This document shows, piece after piece, positions 1-5,592 of a stretch of 12,414 nt of DNA; the first letter of the stretch is position 1, and the number at the start of each line of letters is the position of its first letter. The translations under genes were made by a program, and so were the position numbers. This DNA comes from JAMIFN01 sp035906235 (GTDB taxonomy: Bacteria; Pseudomonadota; Gammaproteobacteria; Burkholderiales; Burkholderiaceae_C): contig JAMIFN010000056.1 in assembly GCA_035906235.1 (NCBI GenBank), positions 1 to 12,414 of the forward strand, read 5' to 3'. The notes under the pieces were generated by a model, which saw nothing but the letters and a program-made list of their open reading frames with translations, was not told where the DNA came from and did not search any database.

Positions 1-357
1 GTAGTGATCGCCCCGGTTGACGAACATCAGGTCGTCCAAAATGCCGCCAGCTTCGTTCAGCAGCAGGCCGTAGCGTTGTTTGTTCAGCCCTAGCCCAGCT
101 ACATCCACAGGCATCAGGCGCTCCAGCGCCGCCGCCGCGCCTGCGCCGCTGACCTTAATTTGCCCCATATGCGAGACATCAAACAGCCCCGCCGCCGCGC
201 GCGTGTGCAGATGCTCTTTCATCAGCCCCAGCGGGTATTGCACGGGCATGCTGTAGCCCGCAAAAGGCACCATTTTGGCGCCTAGGGCAAGGTGCAAATC
301 GTAGAGGGGGGTGCGCAGCAAGGCGCTTGGATTAGCCGCAGCAGTATCAGCAGACAT
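1..357 (-). CDS. gcvT: Aminomethyltransferase (glycine cleavage T protein), 5' part
   Basis: T protein of the glycine cleavage system: it transfers the methylene group from the aminomethyl-lipoyl arm of H protein to tetrahydrofolate and releases ammonia. The visible 119 N-terminal residues read MSADTAAANPSALLRTPLYD and continue with family hallmarks: PFAGYSMPVQYP, FDVSHMGQ, KQRYGLLLNEAGGILDDLM. These belong to the folate-binding N-terminal domain. The gene runs off the left edge, so roughly two thirds of it (including the C-terminal barrel) is not seen. The ATG at 357 is the first in-frame start after the riboswitch; a weak GAG Shine-Dalgarno lies at 367-365, 7 nt upstream. The tandem glycine riboswitch in its leader independently supports the identity. 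gcvH and gcvP probably follow outside the window (inference). Confidence 0.95.
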   Translation of the reverse strand, partial: MSADTAAANPSALLRTPLYDLHLALGAKMVPFAGYSMPVQYPLGLMKEHLHTRAAAGLFDVSHMGQIKVSGAGAAAALERLMPVDVAGLGLNKQRYGLLLNEAGGILDDLMFVNRGDHY

Positions 358-358
358 G

Positions 359-415
359 GGCAAACTCGGATGGATAAATCTATCTTCAGCGCCAGCTTTG
401 CCTAAACTTGGCAAA
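359..415 (-). promoter_or_regulatory. Candidate riboswitch expression platform of gcvT
   Basis: On the minus strand TTTGCC (415-410), a 7-nt loop and GGCAAA (402-397) form a 6-bp hairpin directly after aptamer 2. A second TTTGCC lies at 364-359, between the weak GAG Shine-Dalgarno and the gcvT ATG. GGCAAA can therefore pair with either copy, but not both: one pairing frees the start region and the other covers it. The complementarity is seen in the sequence; the switching role is inference. Confidence 0.4.
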
Positions 416-432
416 ACCTGCGCAACACTTGC

Positions 433-643
433 CCCTGCTGTTCGCTTTACCTGAGAGATTCATGCAGCGGGCATCGCTGCCAGCGGCACTTGCTCCTTCG
501 GTGGATGGTGTCTGGCACCACCTCTCTCCAGCGCGGGAACGCCGCTACACAAGCGGCGTACCTGCCAGTCCTTTTGCCTGAGCGTTTCTGAGCGCCTTCG
601 GCGGCTGCTTACCACCTAGCGTAGCGCAGCTCTCTCCTGACAG
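433..643 (-). promoter_or_regulatory. Tandem glycine riboswitch (two aptamers)
   Basis: Read on the minus strand this leader contains two glycine aptamers in series. Aptamer 1 (643-562) has the P1 arms CTGTCAG (643-637) and CTGGCAG (568-562), the GGAGAGA box, the CCGAAGG core and CTCAGGCAAAAGGAC. Aptamer 2 (about 533-433) repeats the pattern: GGAGAGA, CCACCGAAGGAGCAA, CTCTCAGGTAAAGCGAACAG. This double arrangement is the classical gcvT leader, which switches the glycine cleavage operon on when glycine binds. The aptamers are separated by a perfect 8-bp hairpin (559-539). The expression platform should lie between 432 and the gcvT ATG at 357; there is no T-run terminator, so control of translation is more likely than attenuation (inference). 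Confidence 0.95.
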
Positions 644-652
644 ATGGGCGCA

Positions 653-682
653 ATTATAGAAAAATTTTGACAGGCGTTTAAA
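653..682 (-). promoter_or_regulatory. Probable promoter of the gcv operon
   Basis: On the minus strand a perfect -10 hexamer TATAAT lies at 658-653. It sits in very AT-rich DNA and is placed so that transcription would start near 646, just before the first riboswitch stem at 643. The -35 is weak: TTAAAC at 682-677 with an 18-bp spacer. The exact match to the riboswitch start is the best support. Confidence 0.65.
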
Positions 683-730
683 ACGAAAAATCTTGAAAAT
701 ACGGCTGTTTTTTCGAAAAACAAAGGATGA

Positions 731-770
731 GGCCGAAAAACCTGCCTGAGCAGCTCTCATTTTTTTGATG
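731..770 (-). repeat. Dispersed repeat, copy A
   Basis: First of five copies of a repeat of about 35 bp. On the minus strand it is an A-run, then GAGAGCTGCTCAGGCAGG, then TTTTTCGGCC. The core contains a small CTGC-TCAG-GCAG stem followed by a T-run. Other copies are near 2819, 5445, 9392 and 12134. This copy lies upstream of the gcv promoter, close to two unrelated palindromes. Confidence 0.8.
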
Positions 771-783
771 AGAGACACAGAAG

Positions 784-809
784 ATTGCGGGTCAAGCCCG
801 CAATGACGA
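784..809 (-). repeat. REP-like palindrome (GTCATTGCGGG type)
   Basis: ATTGCGGG (784-791), a 5-nt loop and CCCGCAAT (797-804) form a perfect 8-bp stem. On the minus strand it is preceded by CGTC, giving the CGTCATTGCGGGCTTGACCC form that I recall as an interspersed repeat of many proteobacteria. Confidence 0.7.
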
Positions 810-818
810 AGTAGCGCA

Positions 819-840
819 GTCGGGCTAAAGCCCGACCTAC
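819..840 (-). repeat. REP-like palindrome (GTAGGTCGGGCT type)
   Basis: GTCGGGCT (819-826), AA, AGCCCGAC (829-836) is a perfect 8-bp stem with a 2-nt loop. With the flanking bases the minus strand begins GTAGGTCGGGCTTTAGCCCG, which resembles a widespread REP-like family. It is 14 bp from the preceding palindrome and of a different sequence family. Confidence 0.7.
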
Positions 841-883
841 CCTAGACCCGAAAGCCATAGCAAAAACCCATAGCCTGCCCAAT

Positions 884-916
884 AAAAAAGCCCGCTGAAG
901 CATCAGCAGGCTTTTT
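884..916 (-). terminator. Rho-independent terminator of typA
   Basis: Read on the minus strand AAAGCCTGCTGA, a short TGC loop region and TCAGCGGGCTTT form a 12-bp stem with one wobble, followed by TTTTTT. It lies about 20 bp after the typA stop. An A-run on the other side could make it bidirectional, but no plus-strand gene ends here. Confidence 0.9.
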
Positions 917-937
917 GGCTTGGTCGCAGACTAAAAC

Positions 938-2761
938 TCAATCACGGCCAGCGCGTTTGCGTTCATGCTCTTTCAAATAGCGTTTGCGCAGGCGCACGGA
1001 TTTGGGGGTGATTTCCACCAGCTCGTCGTCCTCGATGAATTGCACGCCGTATTCCATCGTCAAGTCGATAGGCGGGGTGATTTTGATGGCGTCTTCCTTG
1101 CCGCTAACGCGGAAGTTGGTCAGCTGTTTGGTGCGCGTGGCGTTGACGATCAAATCGTTGTCGCGGCTGTGGATGCCGACCAACATGCCTTCGTACACGG
1201 GGTCACCCGCTTTCACGAACATGCGGCCACGGTCGTCCAATTTGCCCAGGGCGTAGGTGAAGATTTCGCCGTCGTCCATAGAAATCAATACGCCATTTTT
1301 GCGGCCACCGATTTCGCCTTTGTAAGGCTCGTAGCTGTCAAAAATATTGGCAATCAGGCCTGAGCCGCGCGTCAAGTTGAGGAACTCGTTGCTAAAGCCA
1401 ATCAAGCCACGGGCAGGAATGCGGTATTCCAGGCGCACACGGCCACGGCCATCGGGCTCCATATTCACCATCTCGCCTTTGCGCTCGCCCAGGGCTTGCA
1501 TCACGCCGCCTTGGTGGGCTTCTTCGATATCAGCCGTCACCATTTCAATCGGCTCGTGTTTTTCGCCGTTGATGGTTTGGAAGATGACGCGGGGTTTAGA
1601 CACGGCCAGCTCATAGCCTTCGCGGCGCATATTCTCCAGCAAGATGGTCAGGTGCAATTCACCACGGCCTGCGACTTCAAAAATACCGTCTTCGTCGGTT
1701 TCTTTCACGCGCAGGGCGACATTGCTTTGCAGTTCTTTTTGCAGGCGATCCCAGATTTGGCGGCTGGTCACATACTTGCCTTCGCGGCCTGCCATGGGCG
1801 AGGTGTTGACGCAGAAGTTCATGATGAGCGTCGGCTCGTCAATTTTCAGCATGGGCAGGGGTTGGGGCTTTTCGCGGTCGGTAATCGTCATGCCGATGCC
1901 GATGTCTTCAATGCCGTGTACCAGCACGATGTCGCCAGGAAAAGCCTCTTGCGCTTTGATGCGGTCCAGGCCTTGGAATTTCAGCACTTCGTTGATGCGG
2001 CCTTTGATTTGTTTGCCGTCTGGCCCTTCCATGACCAACACATCTTGCCCGGGTTTGAGCGTGCCGGCATTGATGCGACCCACGCCAATACGACCCACGA
2101 AAGTCGAGTAGTCAATAGAAGAAACCTGCAATTGCAGGGGCGCAGTCGCGTCGCCTTGATGTGGCTCTACATGCTTGAGCACGGTGTTGAACAGCGCCGA
2201 CATATCGGGGCCCCACTGCGCGCCAGGCTCGCCTTCTTCCAGCGAGCTCCAGCCGTTGATGCCTGAGGCATACACAACAGGGAAATCGAGTTGTTCGTCG
2301 GTGGCGCCGAGTTTGTCAAACAGGTCAAAAGCGGCATTCACCACTTTGTCGGGGTTGGCGCCGGGTTTGTCTACCTTGTTCACCACCACGATGGGTTTCA
2401 AACCCAAGGCCAGGGCTTTTTTGGTGACGAAGCGCGTTTGCGGCATGGGGCCTTCTTGCGCGTCGATCAGCAGCACCACGCCATCGACCATAGACAAGGC
2501 GCGTTCGACCTCGCCGCCGAAGTCCGCGTGCCCTGGGGTATCGACGATGTTGATGTGCGTGCCTTCCCAGCTAACGGCGCAGTTTTTGGCCAGAATGGTG
2601 ATGCCGCGCTCGCGCTCGATGGCGTTGTTGTCCATCACGGTGTCTTGCAGTTTTTCGTGATCGGCAAAAGTACCAGACTGGCGCAGCAGCTGATCGACCA
2701 TGGTGGTTTTGCCATGGTCAACGTGGGCGATGATGGCGATATTGCGAATAGGGCGGGACAT
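938..2761 (-). CDS. typA: Ribosome-associated GTPase TypA/BipA
   Basis: TypA/BipA is a translational GTPase related to EF-G; it binds ribosomes and is linked to 50S assembly and stress or low-temperature growth. The 607 residues match the usual family length. GTPase motifs are complete: G1 around residues 13-20 (HVDHGKTT), switch ERGITI at 51-56, DTPGH at 74-78, NKVD at 128-131, and SGINGW further on as the G5 region. The C-terminal half carries the family signature GRGELHLTILLENMRREGYE, RIPARGLIGF and FSNEFL. The start is ATG 2761, with AAGGA (2772-2768) 6 nt upstream; the protein then begins MSRPIRNIAIIAHVDHGKTT as expected. The open frame continues to 2953, but that part only translates a REP-like repeat. 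typA follows truB after 143 bp of repeat-bearing DNA and ends at a strong terminator. Confidence 0.97.
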   Translation of the reverse strand: MSRPIRNIAIIAHVDHGKTTMVDQLLRQSGTFADHEKLQDTVMDNNAIERERGITILAKNCAVSWEGTHINIVDTPGHADFGGEVERALSMVDGVVLLIDAQEGPMPQTRFVTKKALALGLKPIVVVNKVDKPGANPDKVVNAAFDLFDKLGATDEQLDFPVVYASGINGWSSLEEGEPGAQWGPDMSALFNTVLKHVEPHQGDATAPLQLQVSSIDYSTFVGRIGVGRINAGTLKPGQDVLVMEGPDGKQIKGRINEVLKFQGLDRIKAQEAFPGDIVLVHGIEDIGIGMTITDREKPQPLPMLKIDEPTLIMNFCVNTSPMAGREGKYVTSRQIWDRLQKELQSNVALRVKETDEDGIFEVAGRGELHLTILLENMRREGYELAVSKPRVIFQTINGEKHEPIEMVTADIEEAHQGGVMQALGERKGEMVNMEPDGRGRVRLEYRIPARGLIGFSNEFLNLTRGSGLIANIFDSYEPYKGEIGGRKNGVLISMDDGEIFTYALGKLDDRGRMFVKAGDPVYEGMLVGIHSRDNDLIVNATRTKQLTNFRVSGKEDAIKITPPIDLTMEYGVQFIEDDELVEITPKSVRLRKRYLKEHERKRAGRD

Positions 2762-2797
2762 GGAGTTTCCTTGGGGTAAAGAGTAAAAAATAATTTC

Positions 2798-2814
2798 AAT
2801 GCCTTTTTGGCATT
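2798..2814 (-). terminator. Weak hairpin with T-rich tail between truB and typA
   Basis: AATGCC, a 5-nt loop and GGCATT form a 6-bp stem. On the minus strand it is followed by GAAATTATTTTTT. It could attenuate read-through from truB into typA, or simply be a leader structure. The stem is short and the T-run is displaced by several bases, so a terminator call is tentative. Confidence 0.3.
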
Positions 2815-2818
2815 CTGA

Positions 2819-2852
2819 GCCGCAAAACCTGCCTGAGCAGCTCACTTTTTTG
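2819..2852 (-). repeat. Dispersed repeat, copy B
   Basis: Second copy of the GCTGCTCAGGCAGG repeat, on the minus strand: A-run, GTGAGCTGCTCAGGCAGG, TTTTGCGGC. It lies between truB and typA, about 25 bp from a REP-like palindrome, the same kind of pairing as at copy A. Confidence 0.8.
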
Positions 2853-2876
2853 AAGCAGTAATTTTGAAGCCGTGAC

Positions 2877-2903
2877 ATGGATTCCCGCCTGCGCGGGAAT
2901 GAC
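2877..2903 (-). repeat. REP-like palindrome (GTCATTCCCGC type) abutting truB
   Basis: ATTCCCGC (2881-2888), CTGC, GCGGGAAT (2893-2900) is a perfect 8-bp stem. With its flanks the minus strand reads GTCATTCCCGCGCAGGCGGG and onward, a widespread interspersed repeat. Its edge is only 1 bp from the truB stop codon at 2907-2905. Its translation in other frames yields the familiar spurious peptide VIPAQAGIH. Confidence 0.8.
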
Positions 2904-2904
2904 G

Positions 2905-4017
2905 CTATAGGACTGCTTGAGGGTCTGGCGGATAGGCTTTGCGCGCCGCCCATTGCGTGGCGGTTTGTTCCAGAGTTTGCGCAATTTCTACCGGGGTCAG
3001 TAGGCGCTGCGCAATCAATTCCTCCGCTTTGATGTGCGCCAGCCCCAAAAGGGCGGCTGGCTCTTGCCCGAACACCGCCACTTGCGGCGTATCGGCTTGC
3101 GGCACGCGGCGGCGCAGGCCGCTCAAAAAGCGCCCTGCGTTGTCGGCATCCAATTCGATTCGCGGAAAATCGGCCAACAGGCTTTCCACGGGCAAAAGCT
3201 GCGCCAGGCGCTCGTCCTCGCTCAGGGCTTCTAGCTGCGCCAGGCTGATGGTTTGCGCGGCCGTGAAAGCGCCCGTTTGCACACGGCGCAGCAGGCGCAG
3301 ATGGCCGCCGCAGCCCAGTGCTTCACCGATGTCTTCGCCCAGCGTGCGGATGTAAGTGCCTTTGCTGCAAGCCACGCGCAGGCGCAGATAAGGGTTGAAA
3401 TCGGGCGCATCGCCCGCCAGCTGCATATCCAGCAGCTCTAAATCATGAATGGTCACGCGGCGCGCGGTGCGTTCCACCTCTAGCCCCACACGGGCGTATT
3501 CGTACAGGGCTTTGCCGTCTTTTTTCAGGGCGCTGTGCATGGGCGGGATTTGATCAATTTCGCCCATGAATTGGTCTAAAACTTCAACCACCTGCCCCGC
3601 GCTACAAGTCACAGGCCTGGTTTGCAGGCGCTCACCTTCAGCATCTGCCGTGCTGGTCGTCACGCCCAGGGCGATTTCGGTTTCGTAAACCTTGTCCGCA
3701 TCCAAATGGATTTGGCTGAATTTGGTGGCCGCGCCAAAGCACAGGGGCAGCACGCCTGTGGCCAGCGGGTCTAGGGTGCCGGTGTGCCCAGCTTTTTCAG
3801 CGCGCAGCAGCCATTTGGCTTTTTGCAGCGCATCGTTGCTAGACAAGCCTAGCGGTTTATCGAGCAGCAAGACCCCGTGTACCGGGCGGCGCTGCACCCG
3901 AACTCGAGTTTGGGACTGTTTGCCCCCACGCTCCCCCGCTACGCGCGGTGCGCTGTCCCCCAAGGGGACTGATGCACCTTGGGGCTGCCCGTCGGTGCAT
4001 CCTTCGGTCGCACTCAT
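2905..4017 (-). CDS. truB: tRNA pseudouridine(55) synthase TruB
   Basis: TruB isomerises U55 of the T-loop of tRNAs and also acts as a tRNA chaperone. Family motifs are clear: GVLLLDKPLGLSSN near the start, the catalytic loop AGHTGTLDPLATGVLPLC (catalytic Asp about residue 83 of the long form), KVYETEIALGVTTSTADAEG, and GTYIRTLGEDIGEALG. From ATG 4017 the protein has 370 residues, longer than typical TruB of roughly 310-330. The extra N-terminus, about residues 5-38, is encoded by a GC-rich palindromic repeat (3920-4010) and has no TruB character. An in-frame GTG at 3897 would give a normal-length protein of 330 residues beginning VQRRPVHGVLLLDKP. I list the ATG because it sits 1 nt after the rbfA stop (TAA-T-ATG), favouring coupled translation; the true start is unsettled. 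The stop abuts a REP-like palindrome. Confidence 0.93.
   Translation of the reverse strand: MSATEGCTDGQPQGASVPLGDSAPRVAGERGGKQSQTRVRVQRRPVHGVLLLDKPLGLSSNDALQKAKWLLRAEKAGHTGTLDPLATGVLPLCFGAATKFSQIHLDADKVYETEIALGVTTSTADAEGERLQTRPVTCSAGQVVEVLDQFMGEIDQIPPMHSALKKDGKALYEYARVGLEVERTARRVTIHDLELLDMQLAGDAPDFNPYLRLRVACSKGTYIRTLGEDIGEALGCGGHLRLLRRVQTGAFTAAQTISLAQLEALSEDERLAQLLPVESLLADFPRIELDADNAGRFLSGLRRRVPQADTPQVAVFGQEPAALLGLAHIKAEELIAQRLLTPVEIAQTLEQTATQWAARKAYPPDPQAVL
3920..4010 (-). repeat. Palindromic GC-rich element inside the truB 5' end
   Basis: This stretch has nested inverted repeats: GATGCACC (3971-3978) with GGTGCATC (3994-4001), 8 bp perfect with a 15-nt loop, and GTCCCC (3955-3960) with GGGGAC (3964-3969). 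It also has runs of C such as TGCCCCCACGCTCCCCCGCT. The composition matches neither rbfA nor truB. I recall similar sequence as a common intergenic element in Comamonadaceae, but could not check. Boundaries are approximate. Confidence 0.6.
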
Positions 4018-4018
4018 A

Positions 4019-4396
4019 TTACTTTTCGTCAGAGTCTTGGGCACGCGAGGCCACGGCCTTGCTGATAAGCGCATTCATGTCCGAGGCGCGTTCGGTGCTG
4101 CGGTCATAAATGAAATGCAAGGTAGGTACGGTGTGGATGTGCAGGCGCTTAAACAGCGCATTGCGCAAAAAACCCGCGCTGTGGTTCAGCGCTTCGGTGG
4201 CTTGTTCAGGGTTGCCGATCAGCAAGCTGAAATGCACCTTGGCGTGGGCGTAATCGGGCGTGATTTCTACTGCGCTGATGGTGGGCATGCCCACGCGTGG
4301 GTCTTTCAGCTCGCGCGCAATCAGCTCAGACAAATCGCGTTGGATTTGGTCGGCGACGCGGTAGGCGCGGTTGGGCACTGAGGGCTTACGGGGCAT
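4019..4396 (-). CDS. rbfA: 30S ribosome-binding factor RbfA
   Basis: RbfA is a small KH-fold protein that binds the immature 30S subunit near the 16S 5' helix and is needed for late maturation and cold adaptation. The 125-residue product has the family pattern: RAYRVADQIQRDLSELIARE followed by LKDPRVG, ISAVEITPDYAHAKVHFSLL and the closing TLHFIYDRSTERASDMNALI. The ATG at 4396 gives the normal N-terminus MPRKPS; a longer frame to 4441 adds 15 residues without family character. No good Shine-Dalgarno is visible, only a pyrimidine-rich run. It is the first gene of rbfA-truB-typA. Unusually, infB is not upstream; a divergent transporter gene is. Confidence 0.93.
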   Translation of the reverse strand: MPRKPSVPNRAYRVADQIQRDLSELIARELKDPRVGMPTISAVEITPDYAHAKVHFSLLIGNPEQATEALNHSAGFLRNALFKRLHIHTVPTLHFIYDRSTERASDMNALISKAVASRAQDSDEK

Positions 4397-4415
4397 GAAA
4401 AAAAGAGCAGCAAAA

Positions 4416-4437
4416 TCTATAAGAACTGCGCATTCTA
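4416..4437 (-). promoter_or_regulatory. Candidate promoter of rbfA-truB-typA
   Basis: On the minus strand two possible -10 boxes, TAGAAT (4437-4432) and TATAGA (4421-4416), lie upstream of the rbfA ATG at 4396. No clear -35 accompanies either. A promoter is expected here because the nearest upstream gene is divergent. Confidence 0.35.
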
Positions 4438-4487
4438 ACAAGACTCGGTTAAAACCCTAGGAAATCAGGACCAAGCCAGCCTAGGCT

Positions 4488-4517
4488 TTGGCATTTTTGC
4501 CGCCGCCCACATATAAA
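4488..4517 (+). promoter_or_regulatory. Candidate promoter of the TSUP transporter gene
   Basis: TTGGCA (4488-4493) and TATAAA (4512-4517) match the sigma-70 -35 and -10 boxes at 5 of 6 positions each, with an 18-bp spacer. Transcription would start near 4524, leaving a leader of about 115 nt before the GTG start at 4638. Confidence 0.5.
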
Positions 4518-4637
4518 CAAAAGCTATATAAAACCAATTAATCAATCGTTCACAAGCTAAGTAAAAAGCCCTACAGTTGCGCCCTATTGCTGCACAGCAG
4601 CATTTTTTGGGCAGTTTTAGCCCTCGGAGCATCGGCA

Positions 4638-5435
4638 GTGGACATTCCGTTTTACGCATTCATCTTGGCAGGCTTGTTTGTGGGCTTTGTCGTCGGCTTA
4701 ACGGGTGTGGGCGGCGGTTCTTTGATGACGCCGATTTTGATTTTTGTCTTTGGCGTCAAACCCTCGCTGGCCGTGGGCACCGATTTGCTTTTTGCCGCCG
4801 CTACCAAATTCTTTGGCGTGACCAAGCTGGCCAAGGCCAAACATGTGGATTGGAAAATCGTCGGCAGCCTGTGCGCCGGCTCTATTCCTGCGGCTTTGAT
4901 TTCGGTCTATGCCCTGCACCAACTCAAAACCCAAGGCAGCGATATCCAAGGCCTGATCACCAGCACGCTGGGCGTTGCACTCTTGCTTACCGCTGCTGCC
5001 ACCCTGTACAAAGCCATCAAGGGCAAAAAACCCAGCCCCGAGCGCAGCGATGCCCCCGCCATCGACCCCACGCGCCCGCGCCACTGGGCGCTGCCGATTT
5101 TGTTTGGCGCGGTCATTGGTACTTTGGTGTCGCTCACTTCGGTCGGCGCGGGTGCGATTGGCGTCACGGTGCTGATGTTGCTCTACCCTGCCCTGCCCTT
5201 GCCGCGCATCATCGCCGCCGATTTGGCTTATGCCGTGCCGCTCACGCTGGTGGCAGGTTTGGGGCACGCCAGCATAGGCGAGGTCGATTGGCAGCTGCTG
5301 GGCTCTTTGCTCGCAGGCTCGATTCCTGGCATTTGGCTGGGCGCACATTTGGTCACACGCACACCTGAACGCGTGATTCGCTCGCTGCTTTCCATCTTGT
5401 TGGCCTATGCGGGCTTCAAGCTCTTGGCACTTTAA
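4638..5435 (+). CDS. TSUP (TauE/SafE) family membrane transporter
   Basis: An inner-membrane protein of the TauE/SafE (TSUP) family, whose members move sulfite, sulfoacetate, thiosulfate or other small organic anions. It shows the two-fold repeat of the family: an N-terminal half with FVVGLTGVGGGSLMTPIL and a C-terminal half with LTSVGAGAIGVTVLMLLYPA, about 7-8 hydrophobic segments in all, separated by a polar loop rich in K, P and D near the middle. I prefer the GTG start at 4638 because GGAG (4626-4629) lies 8 nt upstream; the product is then 265 residues. A TTG at 4587 would add 17 residues but has no ribosome-binding site. It precedes cysI on the same strand by 157 bp, so a sulfur oxyanion substrate is a reasonable inference but is not shown by the sequence. 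Confidence 0.88.
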   Translation: MDIPFYAFILAGLFVGFVVGLTGVGGGSLMTPILIFVFGVKPSLAVGTDLLFAAATKFFGVTKLAKAKHVDWKIVGSLCAGSIPAALISVYALHQLKTQGSDIQGLITSTLGVALLLTAAATLYKAIKGKKPSPERSDAPAIDPTRPRHWALPILFGAVIGTLVSLTSVGAGAIGVTVLMLLYPALPLPRIIAADLAYAVPLTLVAGLGHASIGEVDWQLLGSLLAGSIPGIWLGAHLVTRTPERVIRSLLSILLAYAGFKLLAL

Positions 5436-5444
5436 TTTTAATAG

Positions 5445-5480
5445 TAAAAAATCATAGCTGCTCAGGCAGGTTTTTCGGCC
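5445..5480 (+). repeat. Dispersed repeat, copy C
   Basis: Third copy, plus strand: A-run, TCATAGCTGCTCAGGCAGG, TTTTTCGGCC. It begins 9 bp after the transporter stop codon. Its small stem and T-run might weakly reduce read-through towards cysI. Confidence 0.8.
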
Positions 5481-5501
5481 TTAAAGCGCTATATAACACC
5501 T

Positions 5502-5520
5502 AAAAATAGGCCTTATTTTT
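5502..5520 (+). other. AT-rich inverted repeat between transporter and cysI
   Basis: AAAAATA (5502-5508), GGCCT, TATTTTT (5514-5520) form a 7-bp A/T stem ending in a T-run. It is terminator-like in outline, but the stem is entirely A/T and weak. It may equally be part of the AT-rich cysI upstream region. Confidence 0.3.
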
Positions 5521-5550
5521 CTAAAAAGCTTTTGCTTCAGTTTCCTCCGA

Positions 5551-5581
5551 TAAAATACGCTAAGTATTTGATTTTTATAAA
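5551..5581 (+). promoter_or_regulatory. Candidate cysI promoter/operator region
   Basis: Two possible -10 boxes, TAAAAT (5551-5556) and TATAAA (5576-5581), lie in AT-rich DNA upstream of the cysI ATG at 5593. An inverted repeat AAATAC-N5-GTATTT (5553-5569) overlaps the first. A LysR-type regulator such as CysB would be expected to act here, but the spacing does not fit the usual ATAC-N7-GTAT box. No convincing -35 is seen. Confidence 0.35.
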
Positions 5582-5592
5582 CAAAACCCACC

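Noticed and set aside
545..778. 77-codon minus-strand open frame upstream of gcvT
   Set aside because: It overlaps the promoter and first glycine aptamer; its codons translate conserved riboswitch bases, and it has no protein family character.
965..2779. Several plus-strand open frames of 90-256 codons across typA
   Set aside because: They are antisense shadows of the well-supported TypA frame, with no start signals or domains.
2762..2953. Longer N-terminus for TypA
   Set aside because: The extension translates a REP-like palindrome and dispersed repeat copy B. The family start MSRPIRNIAIIAHVDHGKTT is at 2761 with a good ribosome-binding site.
4397..4441. 15-residue N-terminal extension of RbfA
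   Set aside because: No ribosome-binding site and no family similarity; it overlaps the likely promoter boxes.
4587..4637. TTG start for the TSUP transporter
   Set aside because: No Shine-Dalgarno precedes it; the GTG at 4638 has GGAG 8 nt upstream and begins just before the first membrane segment. It cannot be excluded entirely.
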